The notes under the pieces: model-generated | The model's database searches: none | What the model saw: the letters and a program-made list of their open reading frames with translations, nothing else | What the model was told of the DNA's origin: nothing | Part shown: positions 49,918-61,000 of the stretch, piece after piece | Layout of the letters: each line of letters begins with the position of its first letter | How positions within the stretch are numbered: the stretch's first letter is position 1 | Source of the DNA: an uncultured Lachnospiraceae bacterium | GTDB lineage: Bacteria; Bacillota; Clostridia; Lachnospirales; Lachnospiraceae | Assembly: GCA_946405625.1 (NCBI GenBank) | Contig: CAMJHQ010000002.1 | Span: 1 to 64,000 of the forward strand | Direction: 5' to 3' | DNA length: 64,000 nucleotides | Translations under genes and position numbers: made by a program

Positions 49918-51477
49918 TTATTCTGTCGATTCAGGTGCAGGTTCCGGAGTTGGCTCCGGTGCCGGCGCAGGTTCAGGTGTAGGTTCAGGTGCAGGCTCAG
50001 GTGTAGGCTCAGGCGCAGGAGTCGGTTCCGGTGTAGGTTCAGGAGTTGGTTCAGGAGTTTCCTCCTTCTTCTCTTCTTCCTTATCCTCGTCCTTCTCTTC
50101 TTCCTTCTCTTTAGAATTTCTCTCAATCTTAGCCTTTACAGGAAGATAACTGCTGGTATTTATACATACTGAATCAGTCTTAACTCCATCAACATAAACA
50201 TACTTCCAAAGTTCTGCAGTAAGTCCGTCCGAAGGTCCTGATATCATTCTTTCTTCACCCGGCTCAAGATCCGGATTCTCAACATATTCAGGCTCGCCCG
50301 GTCCCCATCCATCAACAATATAGGACTCAAACTCAAGTTTTCTGTTGGAAGGTCTTGTTTCCTTTCCCCAGATATTGAAAGTCAGCTCACCATCACTGAG
50401 TATGGATTCAACATAGATCGGATAATCCGAAGAATTTTTGAATCTGAAATCTATCGATCCACTGGCAATAGTCGCATCATAAGCAGCATCAACATATGAA
50501 ACAAGGAGATTATGGCAATCTCTCTCAACTATTTCAAGCTCTGCATAAAGTACAGCATTGTACAGCGTTGTCGCAACCTGACACACACCGCCGCCGACAC
50601 CGTCGACTATCTTGTTGCCTATATAAACATGAGCCATATAGTAGCCATTATCCTCTGTTATAGGGGATATATGGTCTGTAACCGAAAAAACGTCTCCCGG
50701 AAAAACTACATAACCATCACACAGATTTGCTGCTCGTTCCACATTTGCCATACGACCGGAAGGACCGTTATAATCCGTGGTAAATGTACCGAGAAGATCC
50801 TTTATCTCAGCAACCTGTGCCTGTCTTTCTTCATCCTCTCCGCCGATAACGATCTCTGCAGATATAGCGCCGCCTCCCCAGTTGTTATTCAGTATCTCGC
50901 CGATAGCATCGGCCGTTGCCTTGGAATCAGCGTCAACATTTCCGCCACCCATGGTAACCGATACTGTTCCGTCATCATGCTTTGTCAGATTATACTGCGC
51001 ATCCTGATGAAGAGTTTCACCTATCGCTTCCTGGATTACTCTGTTAAGTCTTGTAGAATTAACACTTCTTGTCACCTTAAGTTCAAGAGGTTTCTTCTCA
51101 AGTTCCTTTTCTTCCTTATATCTGCGAAGTATATTTCCGGAATTACCGATCTTTATAGCCTCCTCAACTACCTGAGGAGCATCATTGGTATATCCGATAT
51201 CGCCGAGTGTGGTCTTTGCATCCCCGTACGCACTCTTAAGATTTACAGTAATCTTCGCTCTCTTCTCAGAATCTCCTCCAAGCTTAGAAAGTGCTTCATC
51301 ATACGTCATTCCGGAAACATCCACACCGTCGATCGTAATATTCTTTTCGATTGTCGGCTCACTCACTTCTGTTTTAGCAGCATCCGTACCCGAGGCATCC
51401 GCCCTGACCGGAACTGTGTTTCCAAATGTCAGTACTGTAGCAATTAACAATGCTATTCCTGATTTTATTACTCTCAT
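49918..51477 (-). CDS. VanW-family cell-wall protein with Pro-rich tail
   Basis: 519 aa: signal peptide (1-26, ending VRA), two putative peptidoglycan-binding (PG_binding_4-like) regions (about 45-210), then a VanW domain with VFPGDVFSVTDHISPITEDN and GGVCQVATTLYNA (conserved Cys). The C-terminal 50 residues are PEPTPEPTP repeats, probably a wall-spanning or flexible tail. VanW has an unknown biochemical activity and is widespread in Clostridia without vancomycin resistance. Start ATG has GGAG upstream. Confidence 0.88.
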   Translation of the reverse strand: MRVIKSGIALLIATVLTFGNTVPVRADASGTDAAKTEVSEPTIEKNITIDGVDVSGMTYDEALSKLGGDSEKRAKITVNLKSAYGDAKTTLGDIGYTNDAPQVVEEAIKIGNSGNILRRYKEEKELEKKPLELKVTRSVNSTRLNRVIQEAIGETLHQDAQYNLTKHDDGTVSVTMGGGNVDADSKATADAIGEILNNNWGGGAISAEIVIGGEDEERQAQVAEIKDLLGTFTTDYNGPSGRMANVERAANLCDGYVVFPGDVFSVTDHISPITEDNGYYMAHVYIGNKIVDGVGGGVCQVATTLYNAVLYAELEIVERDCHNLLVSYVDAAYDATIASGSIDFRFKNSSDYPIYVESILSDGELTFNIWGKETRPSNRKLEFESYIVDGWGPGEPEYVENPDLEPGEERMISGPSDGLTAELWKYVYVDGVKTDSVCINTSSYLPVKAKIERNSKEKEEEKDEDKEEEKKEETPEPTPEPTPEPTPAPEPTPEPAPEPTPEPAPAPEPTPEPAPESTE

Positions 51478-51540
51478 AAATTACTCCTTCTGTCAGAACT
51501 AAATCAATAATTCCAACAAACAAAAACCGGCAGCAACATA

Positions 51541-51651
51541 TTATAATGCTGCGAACAGAAGTCCTCCAACCATTCCGAATACGATCAAAATGCAGATTAC
51601 CGCTGCTGCTATCTTCTGCTTCTTTGTTTTCTTCTTACTGAAATCTATCAT
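51541..51651 (-). CDS. 36-aa single-pass membrane protein
   Basis: ATG at 51651 with GAAGGAG seven bases upstream; TAA at 51543-51541. The peptide has a short Lys-rich cytoplasmic N-terminus (MIDFSKKKTKKQKI) and one membrane helix (AAAVICILIVFGMVGGLLF). The layout resembles DUF4044-type small proteins of Firmicutes. It lies between nth and vanW. The strong ribosome binding site and codon composition support a real gene. Confidence 0.7.
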   Translation of the reverse strand: MIDFSKKKTKKQKIAAAVICILIVFGMVGGLLFAAL

Positions 51652-51712
51652 TGTATCATCTCCTTCTTCGACAATAATATAGTTTATTATATCACTTAAA
51701 CCTCTGATTGTT

Positions 51713-52366
51713 TCAATGCTTCACTTTTTTTGACGAAACATTCTTACACAAAGGTTTCAATACACAATTATCGCATTTCGGCCTTCCGGATATACATATC
51801 TTACGACCATGCGCTATAACTTGAAAATTATACAGTATCCACTGATCTTTGGGAATAATCTTCATCAGGTCATATTCAACCTTTTCCGGATCATCCTTAG
51901 ACGTCAGCCCGAGCAGCTTCGAAACTCTCTTCACATGCGTATCCACTACTATAGATTCAATATTGTAGATATTCCCACGGATTACATTTGCTGTTTTTCT
52001 TCCGACTCCCGGAAGGCTTGTGAGTTCATCTATATCCGACGGAACCTTTCCGTCATATCTGTCAAGCAGTGCCGCGGCACAGGCAATTATATTCTTTGCC
52101 TTATTATGATAAAAGCCTGTGGAATAAATATCCTTCTCAAACTCATTCAGCTCGGCATCCGCTATACTCTTCAGCGTTTTATACTTCTTGAAGAGATTCT
52201 TCGTAACAAGATTAACTCTTTCATCCGTACACTGAGCAGACATGATTGTCGCAAAGAGCAGCTGCCATGGTTTATCCTTATCATATTCAAGATAGCATCT
52301 GAGATCTGTGCCGTACTCCTCATTTAAAGTTTCACAGACTGCTAAAGCTCTTTCCTTCTTTGTCAT
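51713..52366 (-). CDS. nth: Endonuclease III
   Basis: 217 aa, standard length. Helix-hairpin-helix LPGVGRKTANVI (catalytic Lys), catalytic Asp in VVDTHVKRVS, and a C-terminal 4Fe-4S cluster C-x6-C-x2-C-x5-C. Base-excision repair glycosylase/AP lyase for oxidised pyrimidines. It is the first of a series of minus-strand genes; the IR at 52404-52479 lies upstream. Confidence 0.95.
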   Translation of the reverse strand: MTKKERALAVCETLNEEYGTDLRCYLEYDKDKPWQLLFATIMSAQCTDERVNLVTKNLFKKYKTLKSIADAELNEFEKDIYSTGFYHNKAKNIIACAAALLDRYDGKVPSDIDELTSLPGVGRKTANVIRGNIYNIESIVVDTHVKRVSKLLGLTSKDDPEKVEYDLMKIIPKDQWILYNFQVIAHGRKICISGRPKCDNCVLKPLCKNVSSKKVKH

Positions 52367-52403
52367 GTGGGTTCCTCATATGGTAGTTAATGCAATATTC
52401 TAT

Positions 52404-52479
52404 TTGCTATTCACAGTAACTCAACCGATATTCGGTATGCCCACAGCTTTGCTAATTTATTATGAACTGTGAATAGCAA
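52404..52479. repeat. 14-bp perfect inverted repeat (intergenic palindrome family)
   Basis: TTGCTATTCACAGT (52404-52417) and ACTGTGAATAGCAA (52466-52479). The right arm covers the last codons and stop of the DUF815 gene. The inner sequence contains a second small dyad (CCGATATTCGG). It shares TATTCACA with the palindromes at 9732 and 41805. Confidence 0.7.
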
Positions 52480-53779
52480 CAATGTAATCGATAAACTGTT
52501 TTGCGGCTCGTCCGGACATTCCGCCGTGGGAGATTTCCCACTTTGTCGCTTCTTTGATAAGCTCCTCTTCCGAAAGCCCGATTTCCGGATATTTCGCTGC
52601 AATACCCTTAACAATCTCATCGAAAAGCTTCTTGTCAGGTCTTATATATCCGATTGTCATTCCAAATCTGCTGACAAGTGACAGCTTCTCCTGAACCGTA
52701 TCCGAATGATGCTTATCCAGCTGGATATCATTTATATCATTCCATGTTTCACGGATCAGATTTCTTCTGTTGGATGTTGCATAAATCAGTATATTGTCCG
52801 GTCTCGTCTCGAGTCCACCCTCAATAACTGCCTTGAGATATTTATATTCTGTTTCCTCTTCCTCAAAGGAGAGGTCATCCATATATATAATGAACTTGTA
52901 GTTCCTGCTCTTCACACTTGATATGACAGCCGACAGATATTTCATCTGATGCTTATACAGCTCTATCATTCTGAGGCCGTCTTTATAATACTCGGATATA
53001 AGTGCTTTGATACTTGTGGACTTACCTGTTCCCGCATCTCCGAAAAGAAGTACGTTGTTGGCAGGACTGCCGGCAAGAAAAGCCTCCGTATTCTCTTTCA
53101 GCTTTTTTTTCTGAATATCATAGCCTATTAAGTCCGATAAATGTACTTCATCACTGTTACTGATCGGAATGAACTGCAGACCATCGCCTATCCTGAAAGC
53201 CTTATTAAGGCCTATCATTCCAACACCGTAATCTCTGTAAAATGCTGTAACAAGCTCGAGCGTTCCTTCGGCCGCAGAGGTTTCGTCCGCCGCCTTCTCA
53301 AGATTGTCACGAATCCTGTCACTGAGTTCTCTTACCCTCTCACTGACACTCCTGTTATATATCTGCTTACGCTTCTGTATAGATGTATAATTCGTTATTA
53401 TACTGAAGCAGTCAACTCCAAGTGCTTCCTCAAGCCTGGAAAAATCATAGCCGAACAGCCTGTTGAATACCTTCATATCACTTACCGCAAAGCCGTTGCA
53501 GCTTCCGTTACTTATTCCCTGTCGCTCACAGGTAAGCGAGAACGGATTCTCATTTGTAACTATTACAAAGGTAATGTAATCCTGCCACAGGTTTTTGTCA
53601 AACCCATAATCCGTGGCTATCTTAAGGAGTTCATGAATCTGCTCATATATCTCCCCGATAAGATCTGTCTTATCATATTTTCCGGAATCAAATTCACGGA
53701 TTATCTCACTGAGCCGTGTAATAACGCTGTCCTGTCCCAGCTCTCGGAACATAACCAGCTTTGGTAATTCCTTATACAT
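52460..53779 (-). CDS. DUF815 AAA+ ATPase
   Basis: 439 aa. The C-terminal half is the DUF815 AAA+ domain: LIGYDIQKKKLKENTEAFLA, Walker A GDAGTGKST, Walker B (FIIYMDDLSF), sensor YATSNRRNL. The N-terminal half has a distinct helical region with a few Cys, typical of the full-length Clostridial form. Function unknown; ATP-dependent. Starts 24 bases after murJ stops, so it is likely co-transcribed with murJ. Confidence 0.9.
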   Translation of the reverse strand: MYKELPKLVMFRELGQDSVITRLSEIIREFDSGKYDKTDLIGEIYEQIHELLKIATDYGFDKNLWQDYITFVIVTNENPFSLTCERQGISNGSCNGFAVSDMKVFNRLFGYDFSRLEEALGVDCFSIITNYTSIQKRKQIYNRSVSERVRELSDRIRDNLEKAADETSAAEGTLELVTAFYRDYGVGMIGLNKAFRIGDGLQFIPISNSDEVHLSDLIGYDIQKKKLKENTEAFLAGSPANNVLLFGDAGTGKSTSIKALISEYYKDGLRMIELYKHQMKYLSAVISSVKSRNYKFIIYMDDLSFEEEETEYKYLKAVIEGGLETRPDNILIYATSNRRNLIRETWNDINDIQLDKHHSDTVQEKLSLVSRFGMTIGYIRPDKKLFDEIVKGIAAKYPEIGLSEEELIKEATKWEISHGGMSGRAAKQFIDYIVAIHSS

Positions 53780-53803
53780 AAGCTCTCTCCTCCGTCAGAC
53801 AAT

Positions 53804-55465
53804 CTATTTTCCAAGCTTCCTCATAACAACCGCAAGCACAGATTTCAGCTCCCGCATTTTAAGCGCAAAGGCCGCTATAACATATGTCAGCATACCCATA
53901 ATAACAAGTATCATAAGTTCTGTGACCATTCCGATTTTCCTGTCTATAGGGAAGTTAAGTGCCCCCTCAAGCAATGCTCTGATCAGATATATCACTATGT
54001 ACATGATAACGCATGCTATAAGACACTTAACCACCGAAGTGGCTATTTCCTTTCCTCTCAGACTACCGACCTTCGTCCTCAGCATAAAGGTCAGCATGGT
54101 TATACTTGCAAAGCCTGCCAGGGAATAAGCAAGGCCCAGTCCGTTAGCTCCCATCAGCTTTACAAGTAAATAAGATAATACAATATTAAGGATCATTACG
54201 GTGATATTGATGGCCACCGGAATGGATGTAACCTGTATCGAATAGAAGCCCTGCAGCAATGCCTGTCTGACACAATATGCTGTAATTCCAAGGCAGTAGA
54301 AGATAAGCAGTGTTGACATGACCTTAACATCCTTCGTAGTAAAAGCACCCTGATAATACAGTGCTCTGACCAGCGGTTCTCTTACTGCTATCATTCCAAA
54401 GGTACAAGGAAGTGTAATAAAGACAATATTTCTTATTGCCATTGACAGATCCTTCTTGTACAGCTTCAGCTTTCCCTGAGTATAATGTTCAACCATTGTC
54501 GGAAATACAGACATCGCTATGGAAAAACCAAACATATTGATAGGAAGCTGCTGAAGACTGATTGCATTATTCATTAACGTAAGAATACTCTCACCTACTC
54601 CGGAGCCGAAATATTTATTTACCAAAGTATTGATCTGACTTACCGAAATACCGAGCAGCATCGGCCAGAACAAATGAAAGAATTTCGACACTCCCACATT
54701 TTCAAAATCAATAATTCTGTGATACTTGAAATGTTTTTTTCTTACTGCAAAAAACTGAATTGCAAAATGTGCTACTGCTCCCGAAACTACACCGATGGAA
54801 AATCCCGTAATTCCGATACCGCACTTCATAAGTATCACACCGACAGCAATCATTACCATATTATATACAACCGAACCGACAGATGGTGCGGTAAAGTCCT
54901 TATATGACTGAAGAATTCCCATAAGGATTCCGATAAGGCACATGAAGAAGCTCTGGAAGAACATGATTCTTGTGAGTCTCAGTGTCAGATCAAAGAACGG
55001 CTGTCCACCCTCTGAGAAATCAGCTGTAAAAGGAATCAGATAAGGTGCAAAGATTATTCCCAGCAATGAGACAAGTCCGGATACAATAGCTACTATATTA
55101 AGTATAGTACTTGCCATCCTGTAGCCTTCATCCTCATTGTTATCAGCAAGATATGCGCTGAAAACCGGAATAAAGGCTGAACTGAGTCCACCGCCTACCA
55201 ACACATTATATATAAGATCCGGAATGTTAAATGCAGCATAAAATGAATCCGATTCCACACCCGCTCCGAAATATGTTGTAATAAGAATCTGTCTTACAAA
55301 TCCGAGTATACTGGCAATGAAATTCATAACGATAAGTATGCTCGCAGCCTTCATTACACCTTCTGAGGTTTTGCTCCTGCTGGAAGAGCTCTTCTTCTCT
55401 GCAGAATTCACAGTCTCTTCTTCAGCAGCAGTAGTTTCTGAAATTGTCTCACTTTTCTCTGACAT
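53804..55465 (-). CDS. murJ: Lipid II flippase MurJ
   Basis: 553 aa with about 14 membrane segments. MurJ signature residues are present near the N-terminus (GFVRQILITTYFGAG), and the MATE/MOP fold follows. It has a charged 45-residue N-terminal extension. I start at ATG 55465 after GAAGGA; the frame continues 15 codons further. The product moves lipid II across the cytoplasmic membrane for peptidoglycan synthesis. Probable co-transcription with the DUF815 ATPase. Confidence 0.92.
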   Translation of the reverse strand: MSEKSETISETTAAEEETVNSAEKKSSSSRSKTSEGVMKAASILIVMNFIASILGFVRQILITTYFGAGVESDSFYAAFNIPDLIYNVLVGGGLSSAFIPVFSAYLADNNEDEGYRMASTILNIVAIVSGLVSLLGIIFAPYLIPFTADFSEGGQPFFDLTLRLTRIMFFQSFFMCLIGILMGILQSYKDFTAPSVGSVVYNMVMIAVGVILMKCGIGITGFSIGVVSGAVAHFAIQFFAVRKKHFKYHRIIDFENVGVSKFFHLFWPMLLGISVSQINTLVNKYFGSGVGESILTLMNNAISLQQLPINMFGFSIAMSVFPTMVEHYTQGKLKLYKKDLSMAIRNIVFITLPCTFGMIAVREPLVRALYYQGAFTTKDVKVMSTLLIFYCLGITAYCVRQALLQGFYSIQVTSIPVAINITVMILNIVLSYLLVKLMGANGLGLAYSLAGFASITMLTFMLRTKVGSLRGKEIATSVVKCLIACVIMYIVIYLIRALLEGALNFPIDRKIGMVTELMILVIMGMLTYVIAAFALKMRELKSVLAVVMRKLGK

Positions 55466-55586
55466 ACATCCCTGTCCTTCAATTTTCATATATAAGCGCA
55501 GTTTTTGCATTAAATCATATTATACCAATAAATCCTTTATGATAAAACCCTTTTTTATTAATGTTTTATGATTATATAGGCATTAT

Positions 55587-55626
55587 AAAAGCCCCGCATA
55601 ACGATCACATATATCGTATGCGAGGC
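55587..55626 (-). terminator. Terminator of the nfnAB operon
   Basis: Minus strand GCCTCGCAT..ATGCGGGGC with an inner stem GAT/ATC, followed by TTTT. About 30 bases after the nfnB stop. Confidence 0.78.
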
Positions 55627-55656
55627 ATATTATATCGATTTATATATGCAGATTAA

Positions 55657-57039
55657 TTACTTGCTCTTTATATACTTATCCATAGCAGCAGCAGCCTTCT
55701 TTCCGGCTCCCATAGCAAGGATAACTGTAGCAGCTCCTGTAACCGCATCTCCGCCGGCAAATACTCCCGGTCTTGATGTAGCACCCTCTTCGTCAGCAAC
55801 GATACCACCGAACTTCTGTGTATCAAGTCCATCTGTTGTATCCTTGATAAGCGGATTAGGTGAAGTTCCAATTGATACGATGAAGGCATCAGCTTCTATT
55901 TCGCTGAATTCTCCTGTAGCAACAGGCTTACGACGACCTGACTCATCAGGCTCTGAAAGCTCCATCTTTTCAACCTTAACGCCCTTAACATATCCGTTCT
56001 CATCACCAAGTACTTCAACAGGGTTGTTGAGAAGTGCGAATACGATGCCCTCTTCCATAGCATGCTCTACCTCTTCCTTACGTGCAGGAAGCTCTTCCAT
56101 AGAACGTCTGTAGACGATAGTTACATCTGCACCGAGACGCTTAGCTGAACGAGCGGCGTCCATAGCTACATTTCCACCACCTACGATAACTGCTTTCTTA
56201 GGATGTGCTATTGGAGTCTTTGAATCCTCCTTATAAGCCTTCATAAGATTGATTCTTGTAAGGAACTCGTTAGCTGAATATACTCCGTTCAGGTTTTCTC
56301 CCGGAATTCTCATGAATCTTGGAAGTCCGGCACCCGATCCGATGAATACTGCCTCGAAACCATAATCATCGAAAAGTTCATCTATAGTTATTGTTCTTCC
56401 GATAACTACGTTAGTTTCAATCTTAACACCCATATCCTTAAGTCCGTTAACTTCCTTCTCAACAATAGATTTAGGAAGACGGAACTCAGGAATTCCATAT
56501 GCCAAAACACCACCTGCTGTATGAAGTGCTTCAAATATTGTTACATCATAACCAAGCTTTGCAAGATCAGATGCACATGCAAGTCCCGAAGGGCCTGAAC
56601 CTATAACTGCACATTTATGTCCGTTAGGTGCTGCAGGAACAGCCTTTTCCGTACTATGTGCATTATGATAATCAGCAACAAATCTTTCAAGACGGCCGAT
56701 AGCAACCGGCTCACCCTTTATTCCTCGAACACACTTAGACTCACACTGTGACTCCTGAGGACATACACGTCCGCAGACTGCAGGAAGTGAAGATGATTCT
56801 GTGATAACCTTGTAAGCACCTTCGAAATCTCCCTCTGCAACCTTAGCTATAAAATCAGGAATTGCAATTGATACAGGACATCCTGTTGTACACGGACGGG
56901 TTGGGCAGTTAAGACAACGCTGTGCCTCATCTATAGCCTGCTCCTCTGTATATCCGAGAGCAACCTCCTGAAAATTCTTGTTTCTTACATCCGGTTCCTG
57001 TGAAGGCATCGGGTTTTTATCCATTCTCATATTAGGCAT
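55657..57039 (-). CDS. nfnB: NfnB/GltA-type NAD(P)H oxidoreductase subunit
   Basis: 460 aa, like the small subunit of glutamate synthase. N-terminal Fe-S cysteines (CLNCPTRPCTTGCP and CGRVCPQESQCESKCVRG), FAD motif GSGPSGLACASDLAKLG, NADPH motif GGGNVAMDAARS. Next to the NfnA-type gene this gives an NfnAB electron-bifurcating NADH-dependent ferredoxin:NADP+ oxidoreductase, which links NADPH, NADH and ferredoxin pools in anaerobes. No gltB-type large subunit is present, which argues against glutamate synthase. Confidence 0.9.
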   Translation of the reverse strand: MPNMRMDKNPMPSQEPDVRNKNFQEVALGYTEEQAIDEAQRCLNCPTRPCTTGCPVSIAIPDFIAKVAEGDFEGAYKVITESSSLPAVCGRVCPQESQCESKCVRGIKGEPVAIGRLERFVADYHNAHSTEKAVPAAPNGHKCAVIGSGPSGLACASDLAKLGYDVTIFEALHTAGGVLAYGIPEFRLPKSIVEKEVNGLKDMGVKIETNVVIGRTITIDELFDDYGFEAVFIGSGAGLPRFMRIPGENLNGVYSANEFLTRINLMKAYKEDSKTPIAHPKKAVIVGGGNVAMDAARSAKRLGADVTIVYRRSMEELPARKEEVEHAMEEGIVFALLNNPVEVLGDENGYVKGVKVEKMELSEPDESGRRKPVATGEFSEIEADAFIVSIGTSPNPLIKDTTDGLDTQKFGGIVADEEGATSRPGVFAGGDAVTGAATVILAMGAGKKAAAAMDKYIKSK

Positions 57040-57041
57040 GA

Positions 57042-57884
57042 TTACTGCACCTCCTTGTTAAGAAGGTTGCAGGTCTCTTCTCTGGCCTTCTTCTCGAATT
57101 CTTTATAGATACCGCCTCTTGCCATAGCTTCATCAAAGTCTACAAGGAAGCCGTCAAAATCCGGTCCGTCAACGCATGCGAACTTTGTCTCGCCTCCGAC
57201 TGTAAGTCTGCAGCATCCGCACATTCCGGTACCGTCAACCATAATCGGATTCATGCTTACAACAGTTTTAACATTATACTTCTTGGTAGTAAGAACAACA
57301 AACTTCATCATGATCAGTGGTCCGATTGCGATAACTTCATCGAACTCTTCTCCGTCCTGAATAAGCTTCTCAAGCGGTGCTGTTACAACACCCTTCTCGC
57401 CTGCAGAACCGTCATCTGTCATAAGTATATAGTTTGAGCTTGCAGCCTTAAACTCGTCCTCAAGTATTATAAGATCCTTGTTACGGAATCCTACTATAGT
57501 AGTAACCTCGCATCCGATATCATGAAGCTTCTTTGCAACAGGATAAGCGATTGCACATCCAACGCCACCGCCGACAACTGCTACCTTCTTAAGCCCCTCT
57601 GTCTCGGTTGCTCTTCCGAGCGGTCCGACAAAATCATGGATGTAGTCACCCTCTTCAAAGGAGTTAAGTACCTGAGTTGCTCCTCCGACTATCTGGAAAA
57701 TAATAGTTACTGTTCCCTTCTCGCGGTCATATCCCGCTATTGTAAGAGGAACTCTTTCTCCATCCTCCGTAGCACGGAAAATGATAAACTGACCCGGCTC
57801 AGCCTTACGGGCAACCAGCGGCGCATCAATCTCCATCAGAGTAACTGTAGGATTGAGCGACTTTTTTGTCACTATCTTATACAT
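57042..57884 (-). CDS. nfnA: NfnA-type sulfide/ferredoxin-NADP reductase subunit
   Basis: 280 aa. An FAD-binding barrel (VPLTIAGYD), NAD(P)-binding domain (VAVVGGGVGCAIAYPVA), and a C-terminal 2Fe-2S site (GTGMCGCCRLTVGG ... FACVDGPDFDG), as in NfnA and the DHOD electron-transfer family. ATG 57884 is used, with GAAGGAG upstream; an in-frame start at 57905 would overlap that site. Ends 2 bases before nfnB, so the two are translationally coupled. Confidence 0.88.
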   Translation of the reverse strand: MYKIVTKKSLNPTVTLMEIDAPLVARKAEPGQFIIFRATEDGERVPLTIAGYDREKGTVTIIFQIVGGATQVLNSFEEGDYIHDFVGPLGRATETEGLKKVAVVGGGVGCAIAYPVAKKLHDIGCEVTTIVGFRNKDLIILEDEFKAASSNYILMTDDGSAGEKGVVTAPLEKLIQDGEEFDEVIAIGPLIMMKFVVLTTKKYNVKTVVSMNPIMVDGTGMCGCCRLTVGGETKFACVDGPDFDGFLVDFDEAMARGGIYKEFEKKAREETCNLLNKEVQ

Positions 57885-58033
57885 AGAAAACTCCTTCACA
57901 TTCAATCTGGAATCATCGGACTCACCCGATATTTTTTAACTAAGCCCTAATTCTACCAAAATATTATTGGTATTTCAAGAGTTTTCCCAAAAATCCCTTC
58001 ACAGATAAAAACTTTGGTTTTGTTTCCTAAATC

Positions 58034-61000
58034 TTATTTTCCGCTTAACGGTTCATTTATAACTCTTCCATTATTATCTGTACTGATGTACCTGCCATTT
58101 ATGTAAAATCCGGAATTAATACACAATGTTCCATTAGGTCTGAATAAATATTGTATTCCACCTATTCTATAAATTCCATTTCTGCTGATTTCACCTTCTT
58201 GTATGAAATACCATTTATCGTTTACACAATGCCAGCCTTCTCCTGTTACTTCTTTTCCGGATGCATCAGCTAAGAATCCACGATAACCATTGATTGAATT
58301 ATCCCATAGTTCAAATTCCGATAACCCGTTTGTTATCAAACGTCCGCTTTCATCAAAACCATAATTTACGCCATCTATTTCCTTAACAATTTGTACGTCG
58401 GCATAACCATCAGAATTCAGATAATACCAATGTGCTTCTGAACCGTACGGGTTTACATTATACGCAGACATCTTAATCCATCCTGTCTTATCATTTATCA
58501 CCTTTCCTTTTTCATCAGTCAGATATATTCCCCACGCTCCTTTTCCAACTATCATCTTGACTCTGAAATTCTTTTTGATAACACCATCTTCATCAATTGC
58601 ATATATATCTCCTGTTAATTCGTTTTTATCAGGAACTTTTATAGAACCATCCTTGTTGATCAAAAACAAAACCGGCTCAATATCTGAAAACCAGCATCGA
58701 CTAGATACCATCCAACCTGATTTATCAGTCATAAGAGCTCCGTTTTTATCAAAGTAATAAATTCCTTTATCTGTAATACATAAACCGATAGCCATTTTGC
58801 CTTCCGAATCAAAGTAATATTTCTTTCCTCCGATAGTCTTCCATCCCTTCGCTGCGGCTCCCCAGCTTTCATAATACTTCCAATTCACTGAAACGACTTG
58901 TTTTAATATGCCCTCCTTTTCAAAATTCTTCATTTCTTCCGTAACAAACTTTTGCCAGCCTGTCTTCATTTCTCCATTTTCATCAAAATAATACCAGTCT
59001 TTTCCGATATATTCTTCTTTTCCCGCGCTCAGAATACCATCTTTGTCAGAATAGTACCATTTTCCGCCGACCTGCTTCCAGCCTTTCGTAATCACACCAT
59101 ATTCATCTGAATAACATGGTCTTATAAAATCCTCTTCTGAAAATACTCCCACTTCACCAGGCTTATATTTCAAACTTTTTCTGGAGTAGAATCCTGTCTT
59201 CAAAACTCCATCTTCATCGAAATAATACTTCTTTCCGTTAATTTCTTTCAAACCGATTTCAAGGAATCCCTCTGGTGAAGAATTATAGTACCAATTTCCA
59301 TCTATCTTCTTCCAGCCCTTTTCGGTTAAAATCACACCATTTGAGTCTGCATAAGAAGGAACATCATACTCTTCCAAAATATTATTTATAGGATTAACAC
59401 CTACAGTCTTTCTTTTGAAAAATCCCGTCTGCATTATTCCATCTTGATCAAAATAGTAATATTCTCCATTCCATAAAAGTTTGTAATCCCGGCGCATATG
59501 AAATTGCGTAATGAATTGACTATCATTTTTGAACCCAAAGAAATACCAGTTATCATCAATCTTTGTGAATCCTTGCGCAAGTATACCTCCTTTTTTAGCA
59601 TAATATTTTTCACCCTTTTGATTTTTATCAACATTTTCTAACCAGGTATTTTCAGCTAACTTTCCATTCTTATCAAAATAGAAATAATATTCTCCGCTCG
59701 TTGCCATACTATCTTTTAACATATCGTAACCATATATTCCATCCCCAGGTCCGTTTGAACCAAAGAAATACCAGTTACCATCAATCTGTGTGAATCCTTG
59801 CGCAAGTATGCCTCCTTTCTTTGCATAATATTTTCTACCCTTTTTGTTTTCTTCAATATCTTCTAACCAGGTATTTTCTGCTAATCTTCCATCCTTATCA
59901 AAGTAGTAACAATTATTTCTGATATTTGTCATACAATCTTTTATCATTTCGTGACCATATATCATATCCCCAGGTCCAGTTGATCCAAAATGATACCAGT
60001 TATTATCAATTTTAGCCCATCCCTGCTTGAGTTTACCATCCTTGCCGGCATAATAATCACCGTCTGAAGCACTGATCCAGCCGACTCTCATTACACCATT
60101 TGGAGCAAAATAATATGAATCATCAAAAATATGAAAAATACAATCTTTATTCATGGCATATCCGCCATAAACCATTTTCCCATCCGAATTTTGGTGATAA
60201 GAATCCCCAAATAGAAAAGAAACTCCATTCTGTGTCATCCATCCGGAAACAAGACGTCCGTTTTCATCTGCGTAATAATCATCAGTTCCGTCACTTATCC
60301 AGCCTGTCTGCATATTTCCATCTGAATCAAAGCAGTAAGTATAACCGCCATAATATTCCATTACGCCTTTATAAAAATCATTTTCTCCGGTGCCGTAATA
60401 AAGTCTCCACTTATCTCCAACCTGCTTCCATGTCTTTGTAGATGCCATCGGCTTTTCATCATTAGTGATAACAACCTCAGCCTTTGCGTCTTCCTCTGCT
60501 TTTTCGGCAATCTTATCTGTTTCCGCCTCAGTCTCAACTTCTGCTGCCGTCTCTACTACTGCCTCGATTGACTTCTTTTCTGCTTCTGCCTCAATTGATG
60601 TCTCTTCTATCGTTTCAGTCTTCTCCTCGACTGCCTCAATCACTGCTTTTTCAGTTGTTTCAGCCTTCTCCTCGACTGCCTCTTCTGTCGTCTCTGCTTC
60701 CGACTCGACTACTGTTTCTTCTGTCGTCTCGGTCACTGCTTCAATAACTGCCTCTTCAGTCGTTTCAGCATCTGCGATTGCCTCTTCTGTTTTCTCATCT
60801 TCCTCGGCTGTTTCTTCTGACTCATCCGAATTATCAGTCACTACATCCTCTTCAGCATCTTCTGAATCGATTACGGAATCCTCCTTTTCATTCCGGGATT
60901 CTTCTGACATATCATCGGAATTATCTTCTTCCGCATTCACAGAAACCGTTGTCTCCTCCTTAAAAAGCTCATCTGCATGAACTGTTTTTCCGCCCGGTGC

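Noticed and set aside
55657-57884. Glutamate synthase small subunit with a partner
   Set aside because: There is no large-subunit gene, and the adjacent coupled gene is of NfnA type, so NfnAB is the better call.
60465-60980. 171-aa Ser/Val-rich plus-strand frame
   Set aside because: Antisense shadow of the Glu/Thr/Val-rich region of the cell-wall repeat protein.
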